In this document: piece after piece, positions 8,246 to 15,795 of the stretch
How positions within the stretch are numbered: position 1 is the first letter of the stretch
How the letters are laid out: each line of letters starts with the position of its first letter
Assembly (NCBI GenBank): GCA_947584595.1
Contig: CANPWP010000018.1
Span: 1-35,857, forward strand
DNA: 35,857 bases
DNA from: an uncultured Clostridia bacterium
GTDB taxonomy: Bacteria; Bacillota; Clostridia; Oscillospirales; Acutalibacteraceae
Direction: 5' to 3'
Translations under genes and position numbers: made by a program
The notes under the pieces: generated by a model
What the model was told of the DNA's origin: nothing
The model's database searches: none
Seen by the model: only the letters and a program-made list of their open reading frames with translations

Positions 8246-10012
8246 ATGACAAACAATAAATCTGTAATTGCTTGGCTTGACGAAATGAAGGAATTACTTT
8301 GTCCTGACGAAGTAGTCTGGATCGACGGCAGCAAAGAGCAAATTGAAAAATTAAGAGCAGAGGCTTGCTCAACAGGTGAACTTATTAAATTAAATCAGGA
8401 GCTACTTCCTGAGTGTTATCTTCACAGAACAGCAGTAAACGATGTTGCACGTGTTGAAGACAGAACATTCATTTGCTCAAGAAAAGAAGAGGACGCAGGT
8501 CCGACAAATAACTGGAAAGACCCGCAGGAAGCTTACAAAATGCTTTTTGATATTGCAAGAGGAAGCTACAAGGGCAAAACGATGTATGTTATTCCTTATT
8601 CAATGGGTCCTGTAGGTTCACCGCTTGCTGAAATCGGCTTTGAGGTTACAGATTCTATTTATGTTGTACTCAATATGGCTATTATGACAAGAGTAGGTAA
8701 GAAAGTTGTTGAAACTCTCGGAGACAGCGAAAATTGGATCAAAGGTCTTCACTCACGCTGTGATATTGATCCTGAAAAGCGTTATATCTGCCACTTCCCT
8801 GAAGATAACTACATTATCAGCGTAAACTCAGGTTACGGCGGAAACGTTCTTTTAGGTAAAAAATGCTTCGCTTTAAGAATTGCATCTTACCTCGGCAAAA
8901 ATAACCAGTGGATGGCTGAGCATATGCTTATTCTCGGCATTGAAAATCCACAGGGCGAAATTAAATATGTTGCCGCTGCATTCCCGTCAGCCTGCGGTAA
9001 AACTAACCTTGCTATGCTTATTCCTCCTGAAGGATACAGAAATAAAGGCTATAAAGTTTGGACAGTAGGCGACGATATCGCTTGGATGAGAAAAGGTCCC
9101 GACGGAAGACTTTACGCTATTAACCCTGAAAACGGTTTCTTCGGCGTTGCTCCGGGTACTAACAAAAAATCAAATCCAAATGCTCTTGCTTCTACTCAAA
9201 AGGGTACGATTTTTACAAATGTTGTTCTTAACAAAGATAACGATACAGTATGGTGGGAAGGTCTTGACAAAAATCCTCCTGCTAATGCAGTTAACTGGAA
9301 GGGTGAGCCTTGGAACGGTCAGACTTCAAGCGAAAAGGGCGCTCATCCCAACTCAAGATTTACTGCTCCTGCTGAAAACTGCCCATGCATCAGTCCTGAG
9401 TTTAATTCAACAACAGGCGTTCCGATTTCAGCTATTATCTTCGGCGGACGCCGTGCTCAGACAACTCCTCTCGTTTACCAGTCAAGAGATTGGAACAACG
9501 GTGTGTTTGTAGGCTCAATTATGGCTTCTGAAACAACTGCTGCTGCCACAGGTGCAGTTGGTGTTGTTCGCCGTGACCCAATGGCTATGCTCCCGTTCTG
9601 CGGTTATCATATGGGTGATTACTTTGCTCACTGGATCGAAATGGGAGAGGTTTTAGGCGATAAAGCTCCTAAAATCTTTAATGTAAACTGGTTCCGTCTT
9701 GATGACGAAGGTCACTTCTTATGGCCCGGCTTTGGTGATAATTTCCGTGTTCTTGAGTGGATAATCAACCGCTGTGAGGGCAAGGCAGACGCTCAGGAAA
9801 CAGCTATCGGTTATGTTCCTAATGCAGAAGATATTAATCTTGAAGGTCTTGATATTGATATTGAAACATTAAAAGACATTCTTTATGTTGATAATGAAAA
9901 ATGGCTTAAAGAGGCTGAGGGTATTGAAGAATTTTACAAGAAGTTTGGCGATAAACTTCCTCAAGAACTCAAAAATCAGCTTGCAGGTCTTAAAGAAAGA
10001 CTTTCTAAATAA
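8246..10012 (+). CDS. pckA: Phosphoenolpyruvate carboxykinase (GTP)
   Basis: 588-residue GTP-dependent PEPCK that interconverts oxaloacetate and PEP + CO2; in fermentative anaerobes it may run towards oxaloacetate. The P-loop FPSACGKTNLAM (Cys250, Lys252, Thr253) contains the reactive cysteine of the GTP class, which ATP-type enzymes lack. Kinase-2 motif VGDDIAWM and RRDPMAMLPFCGYHMGDYFAHWIEMG, near the mobile lid, are also present. Length is close to the family norm of about 600. ATG at 8246 follows GAAAGGAG. Codons are more C-ending than in neighbouring genes (e.g. GGC, CTC), consistent with high expression. Own promoter and terminator, so monocistronic. Confidence 0.96.
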   Translation: MTNNKSVIAWLDEMKELLCPDEVVWIDGSKEQIEKLRAEACSTGELIKLNQELLPECYLHRTAVNDVARVEDRTFICSRKEEDAGPTNNWKDPQEAYKMLFDIARGSYKGKTMYVIPYSMGPVGSPLAEIGFEVTDSIYVVLNMAIMTRVGKKVVETLGDSENWIKGLHSRCDIDPEKRYICHFPEDNYIISVNSGYGGNVLLGKKCFALRIASYLGKNNQWMAEHMLILGIENPQGEIKYVAAAFPSACGKTNLAMLIPPEGYRNKGYKVWTVGDDIAWMRKGPDGRLYAINPENGFFGVAPGTNKKSNPNALASTQKGTIFTNVVLNKDNDTVWWEGLDKNPPANAVNWKGEPWNGQTSSEKGAHPNSRFTAPAENCPCISPEFNSTTGVPISAIIFGGRRAQTTPLVYQSRDWNNGVFVGSIMASETTAAATGAVGVVRRDPMAMLPFCGYHMGDYFAHWIEMGEVLGDKAPKIFNVNWFRLDDEGHFLWPGFGDNFRVLEWIINRCEGKADAQETAIGYVPNAEDINLEGLDIDIETLKDILYVDNEKWLKEAEGIEEFYKKFGDKLPQELKNQLAGLKERLSK

Positions 10013-10031
10013 GTTAAATTTTAGCTTTATC

Positions 10032-10067
10032 AAAACTCGGAGCAGAATTTTGCTCCGAGTTTTTTCT
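10032..10067 (+). terminator. pckA terminator
   Basis: Perfect 13-bp stem (AAAACTCGGAGCA, 10032-10044, with its complement 10051-10063), a 6-nt loop and a T run, 20 bp after the pckA stop. Confidence 0.92.
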
Positions 10068-10080
10068 GTTATGATAATAG

Positions 10081-10140
10081 GCAGCTTTCGCAGTCACTGA
10101 CTGCGACAAAGGGATGCTCGCCCTTTGAGCCTCGGTCGCT
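10081..10140. repeat. Compound palindromic intergenic element
   Basis: Two adjacent perfect hairpins: TCGCAGTC/GACTGCGA (10088-10095 with 10099-10106, 3-nt loop) immediately followed by CAAAGGG/CCCTTTG (10107-10113 with 10121-10127, 7-nt loop). GCGAC (10103-10107) can alternatively pair with GTCGC (10135-10139). The element is clearly more GC-rich than the surrounding DNA and lies after the pckA terminator, as expected of a dispersed REP-like repeat. No second copy was noticed in this window. Confidence 0.45.
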
Positions 10141-10221
10141 TTTTAAAAAACGACACAAAAAACTTTTACTTTTTATAACTAAAACTCTCAAATTTTTAAT
10201 ATTAGGATTTAAATTTATTTC

Positions 10222-10240
10222 TATGCAATGGTATTGCATA
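10222..10240. promoter_or_regulatory. Palindrome upstream of lipoprotein promoter
   Basis: TATGCAAT and ATTGCATA flank a 3-bp centre, directly upstream of the -35 box at 10243. The half-site resembles the TTGCATAA repeat between putP and alr. Candidate operator; no regulator known. Confidence 0.35.
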
Positions 10241-10242
10241 AT

Positions 10243-10271
10243 TTGTTAAAATTTAGTACACTAAATATAGT
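10243..10271 (+). promoter_or_regulatory. Promoter of transglutaminase-fold lipoprotein
   Basis: TTGTTA (10243-10248), 17-bp spacer, TATAGT (10266-10271). Its position decides the start of the next gene: an ATG at 10228 lies upstream of the promoter and cannot be used from this transcript. Confidence 0.65.
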
Positions 10272-10290
10272 AATATTTGGTGGTGATCAG

Positions 10291-11604
10291 TTGAAAAAAC
10301 GAGGAGGTTTATTGGCACTGATTTTCGCAGTAATATTTGTTTTTTGCTCATGCTCTGATGATGTTAAGAATGAGATTAACAGTACTCAGCCTGTCACTCA
10401 GACACCATCTGCCGTAAACAAAACAGATAATAAAGATTTTACAGATAAATATGCGGCGATAAAATTAACCTTTGGATATGACGGTCTTGAAAATGAGGCT
10501 CAAAGAGCCTGTTATAATGCCATGTCTGAAATTTCAGATGTTATAACCGATACAACTTCTGATTCAAATTCCTATTTAACAGAGGAAAAATTTATTTCTA
10601 TGAATCTTCTGGATAAGGATATTTTTATTGCTTTAACTGCTTATAAATATGATAATCCGGGAGTTTTTTGGCTTAAAGAATCTTTTACAAGCAGTTATTA
10701 TAACGGTGGAGTAGGAATAAGACTTTGCTCTTATTATTCTGCTGAAGAATTAAATAAAAGAAAAGCAAAATTTGATAACAAAGTTTCAGAAATTATCAAG
10801 CCGCTTGAAAGCGAAATGTCTGAATATGAAAGAGAGCTTTACATTCATAACTACCTGATAAAAAATTGTGAGTATGATAATGCCGCATCAGAACTTGTTA
10901 AAAATAATGTCCACAGCGATTCCGGTGAGTCATTTACAGCTTACGGAGCGTTAATAGAGTGCAATGCCGTATGTCAGGGTTATTCTGATGCAATGAGTTA
11001 TTTGTTAGCTTGTGTAGGTATAGAAAATACTGAAATTTCAGGAACAAGTCAGGGCGGAAACCATATATGGAATGCAGTTAAAATTGACGGTGACTGGTAT
11101 TATCTTGATGCTACATGGGATGATCACGGAGACGAAGTGTATCAGTATGATTATTTTAATATTACAACTTCACAGCTTGAATATGACCATACAATTGCCG
11201 AAACATATGAAAATATGACAGAAGAGGAAATAACAGGCGGCGGGAGCAATCTGGGAAGAAACTTTAATATCTTTATTCCCGATTGTACTGAGGAAAGTGA
11301 AAATTATTATGTAAAAAACGGAGCAATTTTACAAGGCTTTGATGAAGAAAATGACGTTTTAATGGGCGAAGAGCTGTTAAAAGTTGCACTTAATGGAGAT
11401 ACTTATTACAACATTTGTGTTGATAGAAATTATGTTGATTATGAAAATGCCTGTGAACAGTTATTTGACCCGTACATTTACCGTTTTCAAAACTATGTTA
11501 ATTATGCAAACAGCCATCTTTCAGAGTATCAGATCGATTACTCTGCCTCTATTGTTAAAAAGGATAAATTAAATGTAATAACCGTAAAATTAAGTTATAT
11601 TTAA
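10291..11604 (+). CDS. Lipoprotein with transglutaminase-like cysteine protease domain
   Basis: 437 residues from a TTG start at 10291, chosen because a GGTGGTGAT ribosome site and a promoter lie between it and the ATG at 10228. Residues 1-22 are a lipoprotein signal (KKR, hydrophobic core, then FCSC with the second Cys lipidated), so it should be anchored outside the membrane. A Ser/Thr/Asn-rich linker follows. The transglutaminase-like core has a full triad: Cys228 (AVCQGYS), His258 (GGNHIWNAV) and Asp273 (YLDATWDD). Such domains in anaerobes are presumed peptidases or peptidoglycan/protein-modifying enzymes; the substrate is unknown. The C-terminal 140 residues match nothing I recognise. 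pyrK starts 19 bp downstream with no visible promoter of its own. Confidence 0.8.
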   Translation: MKKRGGLLALIFAVIFVFCSCSDDVKNEINSTQPVTQTPSAVNKTDNKDFTDKYAAIKLTFGYDGLENEAQRACYNAMSEISDVITDTTSDSNSYLTEEKFISMNLLDKDIFIALTAYKYDNPGVFWLKESFTSSYYNGGVGIRLCSYYSAEELNKRKAKFDNKVSEIIKPLESEMSEYERELYIHNYLIKNCEYDNAASELVKNNVHSDSGESFTAYGALIECNAVCQGYSDAMSYLLACVGIENTEISGTSQGGNHIWNAVKIDGDWYYLDATWDDHGDEVYQYDYFNITTSQLEYDHTIAETYENMTEEEITGGGSNLGRNFNIFIPDCTEESENYYVKNGAILQGFDEENDVLMGEELLKVALNGDTYYNICVDRNYVDYENACEQLFDPYIYRFQNYVNYANSHLSEYQIDYSASIVKKDKLNVITVKLSYI

Positions 11605-11623
11605 TAGTGTAAGGAGTTAAAAA

Positions 11624-12379
11624 ATGAAGTATGATTCACAGCTTTTTGAACTTATAAAAAATGAGGAAATAGCCAAAGGTATATTTGATTGGACGGTTAA
11701 AAATTCCAATCTGTCTTCCGCTGCAAAGGCAGGACAGTTTGCTCATATTGCAGTACCCGGAAAAACACTGAGAAGACCTATTTCAATTTGTGATGCAGAT
11801 AACAACACCATGAGACTTGTTTTTCAGGTAAAGGGCGAGGGTACACAAATTATGTCACGGCAAAAGGTGGGTACATATGTAGGTATTATTGCACCCTTAG
11901 GAAACGGCTTTAAAATTGAAAAGGACAAAAGGTACTGTTTAATAGGCGGAGGTATCGGTGTTCCTCCAATGCTTTACACAGCAAAACAAACTGATAACCC
12001 GTTGGTAATAACAGGTTTCAGAAGCAAAGACCTTGTTATTTTACAGGAGGATTTTATAAATGCTGGTGCAGAACTCGTGCTTACAACAGATGACGGTACA
12101 GCAGGTGTTCACGGATTTGTTACAGATGTTTTAAAAGAGAAAATAAATGAAGTTGATGAAATTTGCGCCTGCGGACCGATTCCCATGCTAAGGGCAATTT
12201 CACAAATAGCAAAGGAATTTGACAAGCCCTGTCAGGTTTCTTTAGAGGAGAGAATGGGCTGCGGCGTAGGAGCGTGCCTTGTTTGTGCCTGTAAGGTAAG
12301 ACGAACAAACGGGGAAGAAGAGTATCTTCATGTTTGCAAAAACGGTCCTGTATTTAACGCAGAGGAGGTCGTGTTTTAA
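11624..12379 (+). CDS. pyrK: Dihydroorotate dehydrogenase electron-transfer subunit PyrK
   Basis: 251-residue FAD/[2Fe-2S] subunit that passes electrons from class 1B PyrD to NAD+. An N-terminal ferredoxin-reductase-like FAD domain contains the flavin-binding RRPISICDA. A central NAD domain has the glycine loop LIGGGIGVPPM. C-terminal iron-sulfur cysteines are Cys213, Cys218, Cys221 and Cys238 (GCGVGACLVC ... HVC), the exact PyrK spacing at the front. ATG follows a GTAAGGAG site. Its stop overlaps the pyrD start by one base, so the two are translationally coupled, as expected for subunits of one complex. Confidence 0.95.
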   Translation: MKYDSQLFELIKNEEIAKGIFDWTVKNSNLSSAAKAGQFAHIAVPGKTLRRPISICDADNNTMRLVFQVKGEGTQIMSRQKVGTYVGIIAPLGNGFKIEKDKRYCLIGGGIGVPPMLYTAKQTDNPLVITGFRSKDLVILQEDFINAGAELVLTTDDGTAGVHGFVTDVLKEKINEVDEICACGPIPMLRAISQIAKEFDKPCQVSLEERMGCGVGACLVCACKVRRTNGEEEYLHVCKNGPVFNAEEVVF

Positions 12380-13290
12380 TGGCAGATTTAAAGGTAAGTA
12401 TAGCAGGAATTGAATTTTCAAATCCATTGATTGCAGCCTCAGGAACATTCGGTTTCGGAAGAGAATACAACGAATTTTATCCTCTGTCAGTATTAGGAGG
12501 AATTTCCTGCAAAGGAATTACTCTGAAAAAAAGAGACGGAAACCCGCCTCCCAGAATAGCGGAAACACCGTCGGGTATTTTAAATGCTGTAGGTCTGCAA
12601 AACCCCGGAGTTGAACATTTTATAGAAAATGATTTAAAATGGCTTAAAGAACAAAACACCGTTGTTATTGCAAATGTTGCCGGAAACACAGAAGAGGATT
12701 ACTGTAAAATGGCAGAAAGGATCAGCGACAGCGATGTTGATATGATTGAAATGAATATTTCATGTCCCAATGTTAAAAGCGGCGGAGTACAGTTTGGCAC
12801 AAGCTGTGAATCGGTAGGCAGCATTACAAAAGCAGTAAGAAAATACTGCAAAAAGCCGCTTATTGTTAAGCTGAGTCCCAATGTAACCGATATTGCAGAA
12901 ATAGCACGCTCTGCCGAGGCAGAAGGTGCAGACGCAATTTCTATGATAAATACTTTAACGGGAATGAGGATCGACATTCAAACACGCCGACCGATTATAA
13001 GAAACAACACGGGAGGATTAAGCGGACCTGCCGTATTTCCTGTTGCGCTAAGAATGGTATGGCAAACGTACAATGCTGTAAAAATTCCAATTATAGGTAT
13101 GGGCGGCATTTCAACCTGGCAGGACGCAGTTGAAATGCTTATTGCCGGAGCAAGTGCGTTACAAATTGGTACCGCATTCTTTTCAGATCCATATGCTCCT
13201 GTTAAAATTTGTAATGGATTGGAAAAGTTTATGGATGAAAATAATATAAAAAATATTTCTGAATTAACAGGTACAATTAAGCCTTGGTAA
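12379..13290 (+). CDS. pyrD: Dihydroorotate dehydrogenase, class 1B catalytic subunit
   Basis: 303-residue FMN TIM-barrel enzyme oxidising dihydroorotate to orotate in pyrimidine synthesis. The active-site base is Cys129 in MNISCPNVKSGG, which marks class 1 (class 2 has serine); the adjacent pyrK makes it 1B, the NAD-linked heterotetramer. The FMN phosphate site is in IGMGGISTWQDAVEMLIAGASALQIGT read in two halves near residues 235-262. Full length. Start ATG overlaps the pyrK stop (TAATG), with GGAGG upstream inside pyrK. No other pyr genes are in the window. Confidence 0.96.
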   Translation: MADLKVSIAGIEFSNPLIAASGTFGFGREYNEFYPLSVLGGISCKGITLKKRDGNPPPRIAETPSGILNAVGLQNPGVEHFIENDLKWLKEQNTVVIANVAGNTEEDYCKMAERISDSDVDMIEMNISCPNVKSGGVQFGTSCESVGSITKAVRKYCKKPLIVKLSPNVTDIAEIARSAEAEGADAISMINTLTGMRIDIQTRRPIIRNNTGGLSGPAVFPVALRMVWQTYNAVKIPIIGMGGISTWQDAVEMLIAGASALQIGTAFFSDPYAPVKICNGLEKFMDENNIKNISELTGTIKPW

Positions 13291-13311
13291 AATAATTTAC
13301 AAATATTTACA

Positions 13312-13350
13312 CATACTATTTAAAATTATTTAAGGTAGGTAAATAGTATG
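13312..13350 (+). promoter_or_regulatory. Start-codon hairpin of the DUF421 gene
   Basis: CATACTATTTA (13312-13322) is the exact complement of TAAATAGTATG (13340-13350), an 11-bp stem around a 17-nt loop. The loop contains the ribosome site AAGGTAGG, and the 3' arm contains the ATG itself (13348-13350). In mRNA this would hide the start codon while exposing the Shine-Dalgarno sequence. Confidence 0.55.
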
Positions 13351-14052
13351 GATATAGTTAAAGTTATATTATCATCGTTGGGGTCGCTTATTGTATTGTT
13401 TATATTATCAAAAATAATAGGTAATAAGCAGATTTCAGAGCTTAGTATGTTTGATTACATTAATGGAATTACTATCGGATCTATTGCAGCTGAAATGGCT
13501 ACAAGATTGGATCAGAGCTTTTATCAGCCGCTGATTGCTATGGTAATTTATGCATTGGCAACCTTTTTACTTTCTATATTATCAATAAAAAGTTTAAAGG
13601 TACGAAGGATTTTTACAGGAAGGTCAATTTTTCTTTTGGATAAAGGAAAAATTTTTAGAGAAAACTTTAAAGTTGCAAAATATGATATAAATGAATTTTT
13701 AGCTCAGTGCAGAATTGCAGGTTATTTCAGCCTTGATGAAATTGAAACCGCAGTACTTGAATCAAACGGAAAAATATCGATTTTGCCAAAGGCTCAAAAC
13801 AGACCATGCACTCCTGCTGATTTGGCGATATCGGTTCCTGAAAGCAGACCTGAGGTTAATGTTATTTTAGACGGTCAAATTCTTGAAAAGAATTTAAAAT
13901 ACACAGGCAATGATAAAAATTGGCTTAATAAACAGCTTGAAAAACAGAAAAAATCCTTGAAAGATGTTTTTCTCGGAATTTGTAACAATGATAATGAACT
14001 TGAAATTTATGATATAATTAAGGAAAAACCTCTTAATGATGTATTTGAATAA
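13348..14052 (+). CDS. DUF421 (YetF family) membrane protein
   Basis: 234 residues. The N-terminal third has three predicted membrane spans (about residues 5-22, 42-58 and 60-80), containing the YetF-family stretch NKQISELSMFDYINGITIGSIAAEMA (residues about 26-51, quoted in part: FDYINGITIGSIA). The rest is the cytosolic DUF421 domain with FTGRSIFLLDKGKI and EFLAQCRIAGYFSLDEIE. YetF-type proteins form membrane complexes with a cytosolic barrel; function is poorly defined, with a spore-membrane role known for Bacillus homologues. ATG at 13348 is preceded by AAGGTAGG, both within a stem-loop. ruvX follows 9 bp later, suggesting co-transcription. Confidence 0.85.
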   Translation: MDIVKVILSSLGSLIVLFILSKIIGNKQISELSMFDYINGITIGSIAAEMATRLDQSFYQPLIAMVIYALATFLLSILSIKSLKVRRIFTGRSIFLLDKGKIFRENFKVAKYDINEFLAQCRIAGYFSLDEIETAVLESNGKISILPKAQNRPCTPADLAISVPESRPEVNVILDGQILEKNLKYTGNDKNWLNKQLEKQKKSLKDVFLGICNNDNELEIYDIIKEKPLNDVFE

Positions 14053-14061
14053 GGTGAAAAA

Positions 14062-14472
14062 ATGATAATTGCCGCAATAGATTTGGGAAAGGCAAGAACA
14101 GGTATTGCAGTTTGCGATAAATCCGAAATTCTTGCTTCTCCTTATACTGTAATTGAAGAAAAATACCCGCCTAAATGTCTTGAAAAGGTAGCTCAGGCGG
14201 TAAAAGAGGCTAAGGCTGAAATACTTGTGGTGGGACTTCCTAAAAATATGGACGGCTCAGAGGGTGAAAGTGCAAGAAATGCAAGGAAGTTTGCAGAAAA
14301 CCTGAAACAGCTCACCGGAATTGATACTTTTATGCAGGACGAAAGAGGAACAACCATAACCGCTCATAATTACCTTAACGATACTAATACAAAGGGCAGG
14401 AAGCGAAAGGCGGTTGTTGACGCTGTTGCAGCTACTATTATTTTACAAAATTTTATAGATTCAAGAAAATAA
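14062..14472 (+). CDS. ruvX: RuvX/YqgF Holliday-junction resolvase-like protein
   Basis: 136-residue RNase H-fold nuclease; the YqgF family is linked to 16S rRNA 5'-end processing and is related to Holliday-junction resolvases. The acidic site is seen as Asp7 in AIDLGKARTGIAV, Glu94 in QDERGTT and Asp120 in VVDAVAA. VVGLPKNMDGSEG is also a family signature. Length is typical. ATG follows AAGGTGAAAA, 9 bp after the DUF421 gene. Usually grouped with alaS/DUF965 in Firmicutes, which are absent here. Confidence 0.93.
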   Translation: MIIAAIDLGKARTGIAVCDKSEILASPYTVIEEKYPPKCLEKVAQAVKEAKAEILVVGLPKNMDGSEGESARNARKFAENLKQLTGIDTFMQDERGTTITAHNYLNDTNTKGRKRKAVVDAVAATIILQNFIDSRK

Positions 14473-14569
14473 AAATTAAAATTTTTTATTTTTTGTTGTA
14501 TTGTAATATTTTATGTGTTATCATGACAATAACAACATTTATAAATAATTTTTATAAGGGGAAATGTTT

Positions 14570-15343
14570 ATGTCTTTTTGCTCAAAATGCGGCTATAATC
14601 TACCTGATGACGCAAAGTTTTGTCCTGCTTGCGGAAACCCAGTTAATTCACAAGTTTCACAAAACGTAAACTCAGCAGAAAATCAAGCACAAGCTCAGCA
14701 GCCAAACTTTAACCAGCAGGAAAGCCCAAATTTTAACCAACAGGCACAACCAAACTTTAATCAGCAGACAAATTCGAATTTTAACCAACAGACACAGCCA
14801 AACTTTAATCAGCAGACAAATCCGAATTTTAACCAACAGACAAACACGAATTTCAATCAGCAGGCACATTCAAATTATAATTATCAGACAAATTTTAATA
14901 AGAATTACACAAAAAATCCCGACGGTACATATGTATTTACAGGTCCTGTTAATGCAGACGGAATGTATGTAAGTGATGTACAAAAGAATAAATATTTAAA
15001 TATTTTATCATATATCGGAATTTTATTTTTAATTCCTTTATTTGCTGCAAAAGGTTCAAAATATTCAAGATTTCACGTAAATCAAGGTTTAATTCTTTTC
15101 ATCTTCGAAGTTGCTTATAATATTATCAAGGCAATTGTTATGGCTATATTATCTGCAATTATGTTTGCAGGTGATTATTATTATGTGCTTTCACCAATGT
15201 ACGGACTTTACTCTATAATTAATACTATACTATCAATTGTAAATTTAGGTTTTACTGCACTTGCTATTTACGGTATCTATAATACCTGTACAGGTAAAGT
15301 AAAAGAACTTCCTATTATCGGAAAGTTCAGGATTTTAAAATAA
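14570..15343 (+). CDS. Zinc-ribbon membrane protein with NFNQQ repeats (DUF4870-like)
   Basis: 257 residues. The start is set at the ATG at 14570, not 14564, because AGGGG ends 8 bp before it. Residues 2-25 are a zinc ribbon (CSKCG ... CPACG). Residues about 46-101 are seven tandem octapeptides, NFNQQ plus three variable residues, a low-complexity Gln/Asn-rich linker. After a short segment (YVFTGPVNADGMYVSD) come about four membrane helices with the DUF4870/Tic20-like features ILSYIGILFLIPLFA, RFHVNQG and AIYGIYNTCTGKVKELPIIG. The ribbon is probably cytosolic. Function is unknown. It ends at a terminator, and no promoter was clear. Confidence 0.8.
   Translation: MSFCSKCGYNLPDDAKFCPACGNPVNSQVSQNVNSAENQAQAQQPNFNQQESPNFNQQAQPNFNQQTNSNFNQQTQPNFNQQTNPNFNQQTNTNFNQQAHSNYNYQTNFNKNYTKNPDGTYVFTGPVNADGMYVSDVQKNKYLNILSYIGILFLIPLFAAKGSKYSRFHVNQGLILFIFEVAYNIIKAIVMAILSAIMFAGDYYYVLSPMYGLYSIINTILSIVNLGFTALAIYGIYNTCTGKVKELPIIGKFRILK
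14705..14872 (+). repeat. 24-bp coding tandem repeat, seven copies, 48-bp higher order
   Basis: Seven consecutive 24-bp units encode NFNQQxxx. Units 2, 4 and 6 use TTTAACCAACAG for FNQQ whereas units 3, 5 and 7 use TT(T/C)AATCAGCAG, so the array has a 48-bp super-period. Different codons for identical residues show that it grew by duplicating a two-unit block. Confidence 0.85.
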
Positions 15344-15364
15344 TTGAATAAACTTATTTAAATT

Positions 15365-15396
15365 AAGAGAGACTGTTTTGATACAGTCTCTCTTTG
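15365..15396 (+). terminator. Terminator of zinc-ribbon gene
   Basis: 12-bp stem (AAGAGAGACTGT, 15365-15376, with 15383-15394) and a 6-nt loop, about 20 bp after the stop; the T-tail is short (TTTGTT). Confidence 0.75.
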
Positions 15397-15434
15397 TTAA
15401 AACTCTATTTTATTATTATAACTTCCTATAATAT

Positions 15435-15463
15435 TTGCTTTTTGTTTATAAATAAGTTATTAT
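15435..15463 (+). promoter_or_regulatory. Promoter of DUF896 gene
   Basis: TTGCTT (15435-15440), 17-bp spacer, TATTAT (15458-15463), 30 bp before the ATG. Confidence 0.5.
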
Positions 15464-15493
15464 ATATTCAGAATAAACAGAAAGTGTGATTTT

Positions 15494-15718
15494 ATGGATA
15501 AAAAGCTTATTGAAGAGATAAACTACCTTGCAAAGAAAAAAAGGGAAAAGGGGCTTAATAAAGAGGAAACAGAACGCCAAAAGGTTTTATACAAAGAGTA
15601 TTTAACTCAATTTAAAAGTCAGTTTGATAAACAGCTTGACAATATTGATGTTAAAATGCCTGACGGAATGGTCATACCTTTAAAAGAAATCGGAAAAATG
15701 AATAAAAAACATAAGTAA
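15494..15718 (+). CDS. DUF896 family small protein (YnzC-like)
   Basis: 74-residue, highly charged, mostly helical cytosolic protein. It matches DUF896/YnzC: EEINYLAKKKREKGLNKEE at the N terminus, then ETERQKVLYKEYLTQFK, a two-helix hairpin. Bacillus homologues are SOS- or stationary-phase-associated small proteins without a settled function, sometimes annotated as RNA/ribosome-associated. The ribosome site is weak (GAAAGTG), suggesting modest translation. It sits alone between two terminators, convergent with the NlpC/P60 gene. Confidence 0.85.
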   Translation: MDKKLIEEINYLAKKKREKGLNKEETERQKVLYKEYLTQFKSQFDKQLDNIDVKMPDGMVIPLKEIGKMNKKHK

Positions 15719-15749
15719 ATTTTTGCAATAAAACAATTTTATATTATGA

Positions 15750-15788
15750 AAAACACCGATTAATGAACTGTTCATTAATCGGTGTTTT
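15750..15788. terminator. Bidirectional terminator between convergent genes
   Basis: Perfect 18-bp inverted repeat with a 3-nt loop; arms 15750-15767 and 15771-15788 start and end with A4/T4. It serves both the DUF896 gene and the convergent wall-hydrolase gene, ending 7 bp from the latter's stop. Confidence 0.93.
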
Positions 15789-15795
15789 GAATTAA

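Noticed and set aside
9147..9512. 121-codon plus-strand frame inside pckA
   Set aside because: It overlaps the conserved catalytic half of pckA in another frame, with a composition expected of a shadow frame and no family match.
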